Below, piece after piece: positions 43,415 through 52,792 of a stretch of DNA of 64,000 nt. The first letter of the stretch is position 1, and every line of letters starts with the position of its first letter. Position numbers and translations under genes: made by a program. Origin of the DNA: Clostridiales bacterium (GTDB lineage Bacteria; Bacillota; Clostridia; Lachnospirales; Lachnospiraceae); the NCBI GenBank assembly GCA_021202925.1, contig JAJQCD010000010.1:126427-190426 (forward strand), in the 5' to 3' direction. The notes beneath the pieces were generated by a model. It did no database searches, had not been told where the DNA came from, and was given only the letters and a program-made list of their open reading frames with translations.

Positions 43415-46400
43415 TTATTTATCGTGAATTTCCCGATGCAGCTCCTGCAGAGAGTGTACCTCTCCCGGTCCGTTTTCCTTTACATAGCGGATTCCGCTTG
43501 CCGTAGCCCGGGCAGCGGCCATCGTCGTCATATAGGGAATCTTGCCCTTGATGGCTGCCTTGCGCAGATAGCTGTCGTCGTTGACGCTTTCCTTGCCGGA
43601 AGGAGAGTTGACGATCAGCTGAATGTCACCGTTGGTGATTCGGTCGAGGATGTTGGGGCGACCCTCGTAGAGTTTCTTCACCCGCTCGGCCGGAATACCG
43701 GCGCCGGTGATGAGATCATAGGTTCTGCCGGTCGCAAGAATGTGGAAGCCATCCTCATGGAAACTTCTGGCGATCTCGACGACCTCCGGTTTGTCCTTGC
43801 TGTTCACGGAGATGAGGATGGTTCCTTCCAGCGGCAGCTTCGACTGGGCTGCTTCCTGTGCTTTGCAGAAGGCCTCGCCGTAGGAGTGGGAGAGACCGAG
43901 CACCTCTCCGGTGGAGCGCATCTCCGGTCCGAGGATCGGATCCACCTCCTGGAACATATTGAACGGGAATACCGCTTCCTTGACGCCATAATTGGGAATC
44001 ACCTGTTCCCGGAGCGCCGGCACCGGAGACGGCCGTCCGGTCAGCTCGGAGGTGATGATTTCGGTCGCGAGCGGCACCATACGGATGTTGCAGACCTTGG
44101 ATACCAGCGGCACCGTCCGCGAAGCGCGCGGATTGGCCTCCAGTACATAGACCCGACCGTTTTCGATGGCGTACTGCATGTTCATCAGGCCGCAGACATG
44201 CATTTCCTCCGCGATTTTGCGGGTATATTCCTTGATGGTCTCCACATTCTCCGGGGAGATATGGACGGAAGGAATGATGCAGGCCGAATCACCGGAGTGG
44301 ACACCGGCCAGTTCGATGTGTTCCATGACAGCGGGAACGAAGGCATGGGTGCCGTCGCTGATGGCGTCTGCTTCGCACTCGGTTGCGTGATTCAGGAAAC
44401 GGTCGATGAGAATCGGCCGGTCCGGGGTCACGCCGACGGCGGCGTTCATATATCCGGTCATGCTCTCGTCGTCATAGACGACCTCCATGCCGCGTCCGCC
44501 GAGGACGTAGGAAGGACGAACCATGACCGGGTAGCCGATGCGTGTGGCGATGGCGATGGCCTCCTCTACGGTGGTGGCCATACCGGATTCCGGCATCGGA
44601 ATATCGAGTTTTTCCATCATCGCGCGGAAGCGGTCGCGATCCTCTGCCAGATCAATGACAGCGGGAGAGGTTCCGAGAATCTTCACACCATTCTTCTCCA
44701 GATCGGCGGCCAGGTTGAGCAGCGTCTGTCCGCCAAACTGTGCGATTACGCCGACCGGCTGTTCCTTCTGATAAATACTGAGGACGTCTTCGAGTGTCAG
44801 AGGCTCGAAGTACAGCTTGTCGGAAGTGTCATAGTCGGTAGAGACGGTTTCCGGGTTGCAGTTGACGATGATTGTCTCAAAGCCCAGCTTTTTGAGTGCC
44901 ATGGAGGCATGCACGCAGCAATAGTCGAATTCAATGCCCTGGCCGATACGGTTCGGACCGCCGCCGAGGATCATGACCTTCGGTCTGTCATTGCTGACCG
45001 GATTCCGATCCGGCGCGTTGTAGGTGGAGTAGTAATAAGCGCTGTCCGGCGTACCGCTGACATGGACGCCCTCCCAGGCCTCCTCCACGCCGAGCGCAAG
45101 ACGGTGGTTGCGAACCTCGTCTTCCGGAACCGCCAGCAGCTGGCTGAGATACTTGTCCGAGAATCCGTCCTTCTTCGCTGCGATCAGCATCTCGTCGGAC
45201 GGCAGCTGGCCGCGGCAGGCAATCAGCGCTTCTTCCTCATCCACCAGTTCCTTCATCTGTTCGATGAACCAGGTCTTCACATGGGTAATTTCGTGAATTT
45301 CTTCGACCGTAGCGCCCTTACGCAGAGCCTCATACATGATAAAATGACGCTCGCTCGACGGCGTAATCAGCATCTGCAGCAGCTGCGCTTTGGATTTGCG
45401 GTCAAAGTCTTTGACATGTCCGAGGCCATAGCGTCCGGTTTCCAGGCTGCGAATTGCCTTCTGGAATGCTTCCTTGTAGGTCTTGCCGATACTCATGACC
45501 TCGCCGACCGCACGCATCTGCGTACCCAGCTTGTCTTCCACACCCTTGAATTTCTCAAATGCCCAGCGGGCAAATTTGATCACCACATAATCGCCGTCCG
45601 GCACATATTTGTCGAGTGTGCCATACTTTCCGCAGGGAATGTCCTTGAGCGTCAGGCCGGTGGCCAGCATCGCGGACACCATGGCGATGGGGAAGCCGGT
45701 CGCCTTGGAAGCCAGGGCGGATGACCGGGACGTGCGCGGATTGATCTCGATCACAACAATGCGGTCGCTGACCGGGTCATGCGCGAACTGGACATTCGTG
45801 CCGCCGATCACCTGTACGGATTCGACAATCCGGTATGCCTGCTCCTGCAGACGCTTCTGGCATTCCTCCGAGATGGTCAGCATCGGGGCGGCGCAGAAGG
45901 AGTCGCCGGTATGGACGCCCATCGGGTCAATGTTCTCGATGAAGCAGACGGTGATCATGTTGCCCTCCGAGTCGCGGACGACCTCCAGCTCGAGTTCTTC
46001 CCATCCAAGGACGGATTCCTCGACCAGCACCTGGCCGACCAGGCTGGCCTGCAGACCTCTGGCGCAGACGGTCTTTAATTCCTCCCGGTTGTAGACCAGG
46101 CCGCCGCCGGCGCCGCCCATCGTGTAGGCCGGGCGAAGCACGACCGGGTACCCCAGACGGTCGGCGATTGCCAGCGCCTCCTCTACCGAGTAGGAGACCT
46201 CGCTGCGGGCCATCTCAATGCCGAGCGCGTTCATGGCGTTTTTGAATTCAATGCGGTCCTCGCCGCGCTCGATGGCGTCGGCCTGGACGCCGATGATGGT
46301 AACGCCATATTTGTCCAGAATTCCTTTTTTATACAGTTCTTCACAGAGATTCAGTCCGGACTGGCCGCCCAGGTTCGGCAGCAGTGCGTCTGGTCTTTCT

Positions 46401-46639
46401 TTGGCAATAATCTGTTCCATTCGCTCTGCATTCAGTGGTTCGATGTAAGTGACGTCCGCCATTTCGGGGTCCGTCATGATCGTCGCCGGATTGGAATTGA
46501 CCAGCACGATCTGGTAACCCAGCTTACGCAGCGCCTTACAGGCCTGTGTGCCGGAGTAGTCGAATTCGCAGGCCTGTCCGATGATAATCGGACCAGAGCC
46601 GATGATCAGTACCTTATGAATATCCGTTCTTTGTGGCAT
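43415..46639 (-). CDS. carB: Carbamoyl-phosphate synthase large subunit
   Basis: 1074 residues. Makes carbamoyl phosphate for arginine and pyrimidine synthesis from bicarbonate, ammonia delivered by CarA, and two ATP. Two ATP-grasp halves are visible, each opening with GSGPIIIGQACEFDYSG or GGGPNRIGQGIEFDYCCVHA. The C-terminal allosteric MGS-like domain ends near REIHDK. ATG 46639 has AGGAGG nine bases upstream; an upstream in-frame extension has no support. No carA lies beside it: the gene is alone, bounded by its promoter and a terminator. Confidence 0.97.
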   Translation of the reverse strand: MPQRTDIHKVLIIGSGPIIIGQACEFDYSGTQACKALRKLGYQIVLVNSNPATIMTDPEMADVTYIEPLNAERMEQIIAKERPDALLPNLGGQSGLNLCEELYKKGILDKYGVTIIGVQADAIERGEDRIEFKNAMNALGIEMARSEVSYSVEEALAIADRLGYPVVLRPAYTMGGAGGGLVYNREELKTVCARGLQASLVGQVLVEESVLGWEELELEVVRDSEGNMITVCFIENIDPMGVHTGDSFCAAPMLTISEECQKRLQEQAYRIVESVQVIGGTNVQFAHDPVSDRIVVIEINPRTSRSSALASKATGFPIAMVSAMLATGLTLKDIPCGKYGTLDKYVPDGDYVVIKFARWAFEKFKGVEDKLGTQMRAVGEVMSIGKTYKEAFQKAIRSLETGRYGLGHVKDFDRKSKAQLLQMLITPSSERHFIMYEALRKGATVEEIHEITHVKTWFIEQMKELVDEEEALIACRGQLPSDEMLIAAKKDGFSDKYLSQLLAVPEDEVRNHRLALGVEEAWEGVHVSGTPDSAYYYSTYNAPDRNPVSNDRPKVMILGGGPNRIGQGIEFDYCCVHASMALKKLGFETIIVNCNPETVSTDYDTSDKLYFEPLTLEDVLSIYQKEQPVGVIAQFGGQTLLNLAADLEKNGVKILGTSPAVIDLAEDRDRFRAMMEKLDIPMPESGMATTVEEAIAIATRIGYPVMVRPSYVLGGRGMEVVYDDESMTGYMNAAVGVTPDRPILIDRFLNHATECEADAISDGTHAFVPAVMEHIELAGVHSGDSACIIPSVHISPENVETIKEYTRKIAEEMHVCGLMNMQYAIENGRVYVLEANPRASRTVPLVSKVCNIRMVPLATEIITSELTGRPSPVPALREQVIPNYGVKEAVFPFNMFQEVDPILGPEMRSTGEVLGLSHSYGEAFCKAQEAAQSKLPLEGTILISVNSKDKPEVVEIARSFHEDGFHILATGRTYDLITGAGIPAERVKKLYEGRPNILDRITNGDIQLIVNSPSGKESVNDDSYLRKAAIKGKIPYMTTMAAARATASGIRYVKENGPGEVHSLQELHREIHDK

Positions 46640-46679
46640 AGTATCTGTCCTCCTGTGATTTTTCGTCGCATCACCATTC

Positions 46680-46707
46680 ATTATAAAGGAAAAATAAAAT
46701 CCTGCAA
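46680..46707 (-). promoter_or_regulatory. carB promoter
   Basis: On the minus strand, TTGCAG (plus 46702-46707), 16-bp spacer, TATAAT (plus 46680-46685). Confidence 0.7.
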
Positions 46708-46749
46708 GAAGTTTTGCCATTCTGCCTTAATTTTGTAAACTTTCGACGG

Positions 46750-46761
46750 GATTCGCGAATC
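46750..46761. promoter_or_regulatory. 12-bp palindrome between divergent carB and PRTase promoters
   Basis: GATTCGCGAATC is a perfect palindrome directly upstream of the TTGACA box at 46765. A second ATTCGCG half-site lies inside that promoter's spacer at about 46773. This is a candidate operator for a regulator shared by both nucleotide genes. Confidence 0.45.
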
Positions 46762-46764
46762 TTC

Positions 46765-46793
46765 TTGACAACATTCGCGCCTTACTTTATTAT
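46765..46793 (+). promoter_or_regulatory. Promoter of the PRTase-codB operon
   Basis: TTGACA (46765-46770), 17-bp spacer, TATTAT (46788-46793). Transcription should start near 46800, only about 16 bases before the leader terminator. Confidence 0.75.
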
Positions 46794-46815
46794 AATTCGT
46801 AGGTTTGAAAAATAT

Positions 46816-46854
46816 AACAGTCGGTTTTTCCGTGGAAAGACTGGCTGTTTTTTT
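46816..46854 (+). terminator. Leader terminator/attenuator before the PRTase gene
   Basis: AACAGTCGGTTTTTCC (46816-46831) can pair over all 16 positions, counting wobbles, with GGAAAGACTGGCTGTT (46834-46849). A T-run to 46854 follows. It lies between the promoter and the coding start, so it can only control this operon. Confidence 0.8.
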
Positions 46855-46876
46855 GAGGAATGCAGGGAGAGAAAAG

Positions 46877-47965
46877 ATGGACAAATGGAATGAAGTGGTT
46901 CTTGTACCTGAGTTCTCCGAGCAGGGGGTGGATTGCTACCGGCTGGAAGGCGGAGACTATGAGAATGAGTATTATGTGGTTTCAGAGGCAGAGACGAGGA
47001 AGCTGTTAAATACGCCGGAGATCGTCGGATATGAGGTGTATCACTGCCTGATCACGGCCACAGCCCAGATGATGTATTATTTTAAGGAAAAGAAGAAGGT
47101 TACGACTGCCAATATTCTCTCGATTCTGCGGGGAGCGCTGAATTATCCGCTGGAGGAGAGCTGCTACCGGGAGCACATCCGGGTGCATGACATCAGCTTC
47201 CTCTCCAGCGAGCGGGTCTTTGACAACGATGCGATTGCCGGGCTGGAGATCAAGTACAGCAAGCTGACGATGGTTCCGGACAGCACCCTGCTGATTGGCG
47301 ATATCATTGCCTCGGGAGAGACGCTGGTTCACTGTCTGCGTTATGTGACGGAGTTCTACCGGCAGAACGGAGCCAAACTGCGCAACATCATTATTTTCAC
47401 GATCGGCGGCACCAAGGGGATCCGGATTCTGGAGCGGCTGACAGAGCAGATCCGGGAATTCTGGCCTGATTTTGAGGGATTTATCGTGGTCTATTACGAA
47501 GGAATTTTCAGCACCTATCAGGATAAGGGCGTGTCTGGGATCAATGTAGTCGACGTGGACTTTTACTGGAAAGGCGGCATCGTGGCGCCGGAGTTTCGGC
47601 GTGAGACGTTGTCCATGCGAGATCCGTTGTTTGAGAAATGTATTATTTATGACGGCGGCGCCAGACGTTATGAGATCCATGAGCATGTCCGGGAGGTGCT
47701 GGAATTCTGGGAAGGGATGCTGGAGCGGGCCGATCAGATTGATTTCGAGGAGCTTCTGAGTAAGAAGCTGGGATACCGCACACCGGTCAGCTACGAGGAG
47801 TGGCTGTCTCTCAATCACTATCAGAGACTGGATCCGGTGCAGACCAGATGGCTCTATCGGCAGGAAAAGGGATATATTGAGAGCCTCAGAGGCACCACGC
47901 TGCGGGAGATTGCCATGCAGCGGATTCAGGAATTTAAAACGGCGCTGCGCAAGTATATCATATAA
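46877..47965 (+). CDS. Phosphoribosyltransferase-fold protein of unknown substrate
   Basis: 362 residues. The PRPP-binding loop LLIGDIIASGETL (138-150) and a preceding ILSILRGALNYPLEE segment resemble type I phosphoribosyltransferases. The C-terminal 150 residues (with WKGGIVAPEFRRETLSM and a helical tail) are not a family I know. It may salvage a nucleobase carried in by the CodB-type permease encoded 95 bases downstream, or act as a PRPP-sensing regulator. GGGAG precedes ATG 46877; an upstream in-frame TTG would run through the terminator hairpin and is rejected. Confidence 0.8.
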   Translation: MDKWNEVVLVPEFSEQGVDCYRLEGGDYENEYYVVSEAETRKLLNTPEIVGYEVYHCLITATAQMMYYFKEKKKVTTANILSILRGALNYPLEESCYREHIRVHDISFLSSERVFDNDAIAGLEIKYSKLTMVPDSTLLIGDIIASGETLVHCLRYVTEFYRQNGAKLRNIIIFTIGGTKGIRILERLTEQIREFWPDFEGFIVVYYEGIFSTYQDKGVSGINVVDVDFYWKGGIVAPEFRRETLSMRDPLFEKCIIYDGGARRYEIHEHVREVLEFWEGMLERADQIDFEELLSKKLGYRTPVSYEEWLSLNHYQRLDPVQTRWLYRQEKGYIESLRGTTLREIAMQRIQEFKTALRKYII

Positions 47966-48060
47966 GCGCCGGATGGTGATCATGGCTGCATGGAGGGATA
48001 TCGACCGGCATTATCAGAGTCGGATATAGAATAAAGAGGGAATGGAAGGAGAAACAGAAG

Positions 48061-49305
48061 ATGAGTCAGCAAAATGCGAAGACGGTGGATGTGGATTACG
48101 CGGCGCGCGCGGTGCCGCAGGAGAGCAGGAGAGGACTCCTGACCATGTTTATGATCATGCTTGGGTTTACGTTCTTTTCCGCCAGCATGTGGGTCGGTCA
48201 GGAGATGGCGGCCGGCCTGGACTTCGGTGGTTTTTTGGGGGCGATTGTCCTGGGCGGTGTGATTCTGGGACTTTATACCGGATTGCTGGGGTATGTTGGC
48301 GCCAGGACCAGACTGAGTCTCGATCTGCTCGCGCAGCGGGCCTTTGGGATCAAGGGTTCTTATCTTCCGTCGGCCATGATCAGCCTGACGCAGATCGGCT
48401 GGTTTGGTGTCGGCCTGGCCATGTTCGCGCTGCCGGTGGCCAATGAGCTGTTGGGAGGAAGCACTGCGGCACAGTGGATTCTGGTTATCATTGCCGGCGT
48501 CTGCATGACCAGCTCCGCCTATTTCGGAATCAAGTCTCTGACCGTAGTCAGCTATGTAGCGGTGCCGCTGGTGGCGGTACTGGGAACGGTTTCCATGATT
48601 CTCGCGGTTCGCCAGGGCAATGGGACAATCGTGGATCAGTTCGCGGTGTCGAGCGGAACCTTAAGCGTCATCGGAGGCGCCGGACTGGTCGTCGGTTCGT
48701 TCGTATCCGGGGGAACCGCCACGCCGAACTTCACCCGTTTCGCGAAAAGCGGGATGACCGGCATGATTACAACGATCGTGGCCTTTTTCATCGGGAATTC
48801 GCTGATGTTCTTCTTCGGAGCGGTTTCTTACATCTTTGTCGGCGGCAATGACATTTTTGAAGTCATGATTCGCCTGAATCTGTTTTACCTGGCGGTACTC
48901 GTGCTGGGGCTGAATATCTGGACCACCAACGACAATGCGTTGTATTCCGCCGGTCTGGGCCTGGCGAATATTTTTCATCAGGAAAAGAAACCGATGGTTC
49001 TGCTCTCCGGCATCATTGGCACGATTACGTCGGTGTGGCTGTATTACAATTTCTGTAACTGGCTGAATGTGCTGAACTGCACGCTGCCGCCGGTGGGAAT
49101 CATCCTCGTGCTTGGCTATTTCATGCACAGGGAGGAATATGAGAGAGAGATTGTCAATACCCGCACGGTGGACTGGTTTGCGGTTGTCGGCGTGGTTCTG
49201 GGGGCGATCGTCGCGAACCTGCTGAACTGGGGCGTGGCGTCCATCAATGGCATGGCGGTGGCTGCGGTTTGCTACTGCGTTGGCCAGGCTGTGAACAAGC
49301 GATAA
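48061..49305 (+). CDS. Cytosine/purine permease, NCS1 family (CodB-like)
   Basis: 414-residue membrane protein with about twelve helices. TMFMIMLGFTFFSASMWVGQ, AQRAFGIKGSYLPSAMISLT and LNIWTTNDNALYSAGLGLAN are NCS1/CodB signatures. It imports a nucleobase such as cytosine by cation symport. GGAAGGAGAAAC precedes the start. It follows the phosphoribosyltransferase-like gene and shares its attenuated promoter. No cytosine deaminase is present locally, so cytosine itself is not assured as the substrate. Confidence 0.92.
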   Translation: MSQQNAKTVDVDYAARAVPQESRRGLLTMFMIMLGFTFFSASMWVGQEMAAGLDFGGFLGAIVLGGVILGLYTGLLGYVGARTRLSLDLLAQRAFGIKGSYLPSAMISLTQIGWFGVGLAMFALPVANELLGGSTAAQWILVIIAGVCMTSSAYFGIKSLTVVSYVAVPLVAVLGTVSMILAVRQGNGTIVDQFAVSSGTLSVIGGAGLVVGSFVSGGTATPNFTRFAKSGMTGMITTIVAFFIGNSLMFFFGAVSYIFVGGNDIFEVMIRLNLFYLAVLVLGLNIWTTNDNALYSAGLGLANIFHQEKKPMVLLSGIIGTITSVWLYYNFCNWLNVLNCTLPPVGIILVLGYFMHREEYEREIVNTRTVDWFAVVGVVLGAIVANLLNWGVASINGMAVAAVCYCVGQAVNKR

Positions 49306-49327
49306 AGGGAAGAGAGAAAAGAGACCG

Positions 49328-50950
49328 ATGCACAGACGGATACAGATGAGAAGCAGACGATGGGGGCTGTTCTTTGCGCTCCTTCTGCTTTGCGAGACGT
49401 TGATTCCGACGCATGCGCAGGCAGCGACCGGATACTGGAAGGCGGCGACATACACGTCGGACGCCTGGGTGATCAATTTCTGGAACACGGAAAGCGACCA
49501 TATGGAATCGGAACTTGCCCGGATTCGGGCAGATGGTTTCAACAGCATCATCCTGGTCCTGCCCTGGCGGGAATTCCAGCCGGAGACCATTCCTGTCAGC
49601 TACAACAGCTACGCCTTTCGTAAGCTGGACCGGGTGATGGATGCGGCGGCCGGGCAGGGACTTGGTGTCATCATCCGTCTGGGATATACATGGGATTATT
49701 ATGAGGACGAATCGTCCGCGCAACGGTTTCGTGAACTGTTGCGCGATGCCAAGGTGCGGGAGGCCTGGCACGCTTACGCGAAAAAAATTTATGATGCGGT
49801 TTCTGCCCATGGAAATTTCCTGGGCGGTTTTATCACCTGGGAGGATATGTGGAATTACGTCGAAGATACCAAAGATCTGGGCGTCGGGACGACAAGCCGC
49901 ACGGAGGCGAAGAAGATTGGCTTTCAGGATTTCCTGAAGGAGAATTATACGCTGAGGAAGCTGAATCAGATCTTTGAACCGGAGATCGCTTTTTCTGGTT
50001 TCGATGATATTTATATTCCGCCGCGAAACCATGCGGCTTACCGGTTGTTTTTTGAATTTTATGATGACTGGCTGAACGATATTCTCCGCTCGACACAGCA
50101 GGTTTTCCCGGGACTGTCAATGGAGGTGCGGCTCGACTGGGATGTGCTTCCGGGTGCCGGGGAGAATGGCGAAGATCTGGTCTGTTCGCATGAGGGCACC
50201 TTTTCCTGTGGGGACGCGGAGTTTACCTCCACGATGTACAGTGTCTCCATGGGGCAGGACGCGGGCAGACAGCTGACCGCCGCGGACGCAGTCCGCGGTA
50301 TGACGGAAGAGCTGGCGCACATGCGCGATGCAAATGGCGACAAGCCGATCTTTGTCGATCAGCTTCTCTATATGGATGAGACCGAAGGCTACGACAGCAA
50401 TGCCCGGCTGCAGCCATCCCAGCGTGGCGCGTTTCTGACCGCTATTACCGGTGTTCTGTCTGCGTACACCAATGGCTACGGAATCTGGACCTATCGCAAC
50501 TATGGCAACAACCCGGTTTACAATTGCCAGTTCGCCCTGGGAAAGAATGGCTGGGATGTGGACGGCGGCGTTGTGACGGAGCACAATGGCAGCCAGATGA
50601 TGAAACTGGCGGAAGGATGCAGCATTTCACAGAAAATCGGGCACCGGATCGGTGACAAGACGACGCATGACAATTATGTGCGTTTTACCGCGGACAGCGA
50701 AGAACCGGTAACGCTCCGGGTGACGATGGGCAGGGAAAGTCGCGAGGTGACGGTGGAAGGCAGTCAGAGTTATGAATTGAATCTCGGCAAATTCAGCTAT
50801 TATACGATCGAATTTGCCGCTGACGGTGATGTGTGGCTGGACAATATCCAGGTGTATAATTTCGTACAGGATGGCCAGCTTTATGATATGGATGGCGATC
50901 CGCTCAGCTGCATTGAAGCGATGCGGACGCTGAATGCGTCGATGCCGTAG
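49328..50950 (+). CDS. Secreted TIM-barrel protein, glycoside-hydrolase-like
   Basis: 540 residues. The signal peptide (RRWGLFFALLLLCETLIPTH, cleavage near AQA-A at 32-33) indicates export. Residues about 40-390 look like a GH clan A-type barrel: GFNSIILVLPWREFQPE, VIIRLGYTWDYYED, and a possible acid/base Glu172 in FITWEDMWN. The C-terminal about 130 residues form a beta-sandwich, probably a carbohydrate-binding module ending DVWLDNIQVYNF. The GH family is not certain. It sits 22 bases after codB and 12 before the sensor kinase, so it probably belongs with the glycan system downstream. An alternative start is ATG 49346. Confidence 0.75.
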   Translation: MHRRIQMRSRRWGLFFALLLLCETLIPTHAQAATGYWKAATYTSDAWVINFWNTESDHMESELARIRADGFNSIILVLPWREFQPETIPVSYNSYAFRKLDRVMDAAAGQGLGVIIRLGYTWDYYEDESSAQRFRELLRDAKVREAWHAYAKKIYDAVSAHGNFLGGFITWEDMWNYVEDTKDLGVGTTSRTEAKKIGFQDFLKENYTLRKLNQIFEPEIAFSGFDDIYIPPRNHAAYRLFFEFYDDWLNDILRSTQQVFPGLSMEVRLDWDVLPGAGENGEDLVCSHEGTFSCGDAEFTSTMYSVSMGQDAGRQLTAADAVRGMTEELAHMRDANGDKPIFVDQLLYMDETEGYDSNARLQPSQRGAFLTAITGVLSAYTNGYGIWTYRNYGNNPVYNCQFALGKNGWDVDGGVVTEHNGSQMMKLAEGCSISQKIGHRIGDKTTHDNYVRFTADSEEPVTLRVTMGRESREVTVEGSQSYELNLGKFSYYTIEFAADGDVWLDNIQVYNFVQDGQLYDMDGDPLSCIEAMRTLNASMP

Positions 50951-50962
50951 GAGAGGCCGGAG

Positions 50963-52792
50963 ATGAAACGAAAAATCAGAGCGTTGTGGGAGGGTAGTTA
51001 CGCAAAAGCCTTAGGCGTTAAACGAAGTCTGCATATTCTGTTGTTGATTCAGGTGCTGATACTTGCTGCCTGGTACAGTTCCAATCTGATTTTTCAGCTT
51101 CACAGAGCATCGGCCCAGGATGCCCTGACAGATGCGTTTACTGTTGAGCGTATTCAGAAAGAAATGATGGAGCGACTGCAGGAACTGCAGCAGATCTCTG
51201 CTTTTCCGGTGTTGAGGGGAAGCAAGGATATTGCAAAGGATCTGTATCGAAGCCTGGCAGCAAATTCAGAACAGAAACGCCTGAATAATACGATTGTAGG
51301 CGAGTTCGAAGAGGAAGCGGCTGAAATATTCAATCTGAACCAGAATATTGCACGGGTTGCTGTTGTCAATCTGTCCGGGGATGGTGTGATTCTGGATCGC
51401 AATACGAAGGGCGGCACAGCCACCCGGTTTCGGCTAGATATGGATCAGCCCTGGGTACAGGAGGCAATACAGTTAAGAGGTGTGGCTTCCCAGGCATTAC
51501 TTTTGGATGATCAGGAGATTGGTTATAAGAACAGCGATCGCTATATTTACTGTGCAAGGGCTATTGTGTATGCAGAGCAGTATCGTATGACCGGTCTGAC
51601 CATTGTTGCGGTTGAGAAGAGCAAACTGGCAGGCCTGTTTCTGCCGCAGATTGATGAGAACAGTCAGAAACTGATTCTTATGGTCGGCGGTAATCGTGTT
51701 TTATACGGGGAAGCAGACGACCGGATGATTACAGAAGTAAAAGTTTCCGATGAGGTCCGGACGTTTCAACGGACGGAGAATGGAGAACGATGTCGGATTG
51801 TATATAGCTGGCCGCAGGAAAAGGATGGCTGTGTCATTCTGATTACACCTTTAAAAACGCTGTTTCAATACTGGACAGCGAATACGGGCACATTTTACTT
51901 CCTGATTATGTTGATGATCGCAATCGTAATTGCATTTTCTTATTCCATTATGCAGAGCATCAACAGGCCACTGCAGGAATTGATGCATTCGGTTGATGAG
52001 TATGCGAAGGGAAATTTCTCTTATAAGGCGCCTGAGGGAGAACAGGGGGAATTTACGACACTGGCAAAAGCAATGAATCATATGTCCAGCAGCATATCCA
52101 GATACATTGAAGAAATCTATATCCGGGATCTCGAGATGAAGGAGAACGAATTGCGTCTTCTGCGAAGCCAGGTCAACCCCCATTTTCTTTATAATGCTCT
52201 GGAGGCGGCTCGTATGAGAGCCTATTGCAATGAGGATACGGAGGTGGAAGAGATTCTGATGAAGCTTTCTTCTCTGATGCGTTATGTTCTTGCCAAGTCG
52301 ACCGAACCGGTTACTTTTCGTCAGGAACTGGAAAGTATCCGGGCCTATCTCGATATATGCAATGTATCTGCCGCAGATCCGATCCGTCTGGAAATCTGTG
52401 TGGAACCGGCATGTCAGGATGCAGTTATGCCCAGACTGACATTGCAGCCCTTGATTGAAAACAGTATCCGGCACGGTTTTTCCAAAAATCATTCCGGCGG
52501 ATGTATTACCATACTTGGTTACGAGGAGGAAGACGGGTGTCATCTGAAAATTGTGGATAATGGTCAGGGCTGCAGTGAGGATAGTCTGGAAAGGCTGCGC
52601 CATGCGTTTCAATGTAAAAAAGAGCCGGATGAAACCAGTCGAAGCAGTGTAATTGGCCTCTATAATGTACATCGTCGGATTCAGCTTCTGTTGGGAGAAT
52701 CGTATGGAATTGAAATCCATTCACGCACAGGCTGCGGATTTTCGGTTCATATCCATATTCCCATGTCGGAAGAAAAGGAGCAGGAAGAATGA
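50963..52792 (+). CDS. Sensor histidine kinase, YesM/LytS-type
   Basis: 609 residues. The first membrane helix is at about 24-45, followed by a large extracytoplasmic sensor (about 46-300), a second helix at about 310-330, and a HAMP linker (SINRPLQELMHSVDEY). The His_kinase domain has phosphoacceptor His407 in QVNPHFLYN. The ATPase domain has PLIENSIRHG, VDNGQG and IGLYNVHRRI. Such kinases sense extracellular sugars and pair with AraC-type response regulators. The regulator overlaps its stop by four bases. Confidence 0.94.
   Translation: MKRKIRALWEGSYAKALGVKRSLHILLLIQVLILAAWYSSNLIFQLHRASAQDALTDAFTVERIQKEMMERLQELQQISAFPVLRGSKDIAKDLYRSLAANSEQKRLNNTIVGEFEEEAAEIFNLNQNIARVAVVNLSGDGVILDRNTKGGTATRFRLDMDQPWVQEAIQLRGVASQALLLDDQEIGYKNSDRYIYCARAIVYAEQYRMTGLTIVAVEKSKLAGLFLPQIDENSQKLILMVGGNRVLYGEADDRMITEVKVSDEVRTFQRTENGERCRIVYSWPQEKDGCVILITPLKTLFQYWTANTGTFYFLIMLMIAIVIAFSYSIMQSINRPLQELMHSVDEYAKGNFSYKAPEGEQGEFTTLAKAMNHMSSSISRYIEEIYIRDLEMKENELRLLRSQVNPHFLYNALEAARMRAYCNEDTEVEEILMKLSSLMRYVLAKSTEPVTFRQELESIRAYLDICNVSAADPIRLEICVEPACQDAVMPRLTLQPLIENSIRHGFSKNHSGGCITILGYEEEDGCHLKIVDNGQGCSEDSLERLRHAFQCKKEPDETSRSSVIGLYNVHRRIQLLLGESYGIEIHSRTGCGFSVHIHIPMSEEKEQEE

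Noticed and set aside
43424..45724. 766-codon plus-strand frame antisense to carB
   Set aside because: It lies wholly opposite carB, whose protein motifs are unmistakable. The antisense frame is low in recognisable structure, has no ribosome-binding site, and results from carB's codon bias.
46640..46876. Purine, PreQ1 or PyrR-type riboswitch before the PRTase gene
   Set aside because: With transcription starting near 46800 there is no room for an aptamer before the terminator, and I see no known aptamer sequence.
46805..46876. Upstream TTG extension of the phosphoribosyltransferase-like protein
   Set aside because: It would translate through the leader terminator hairpin and has no ribosome-binding site. 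ATG 46877 has one.
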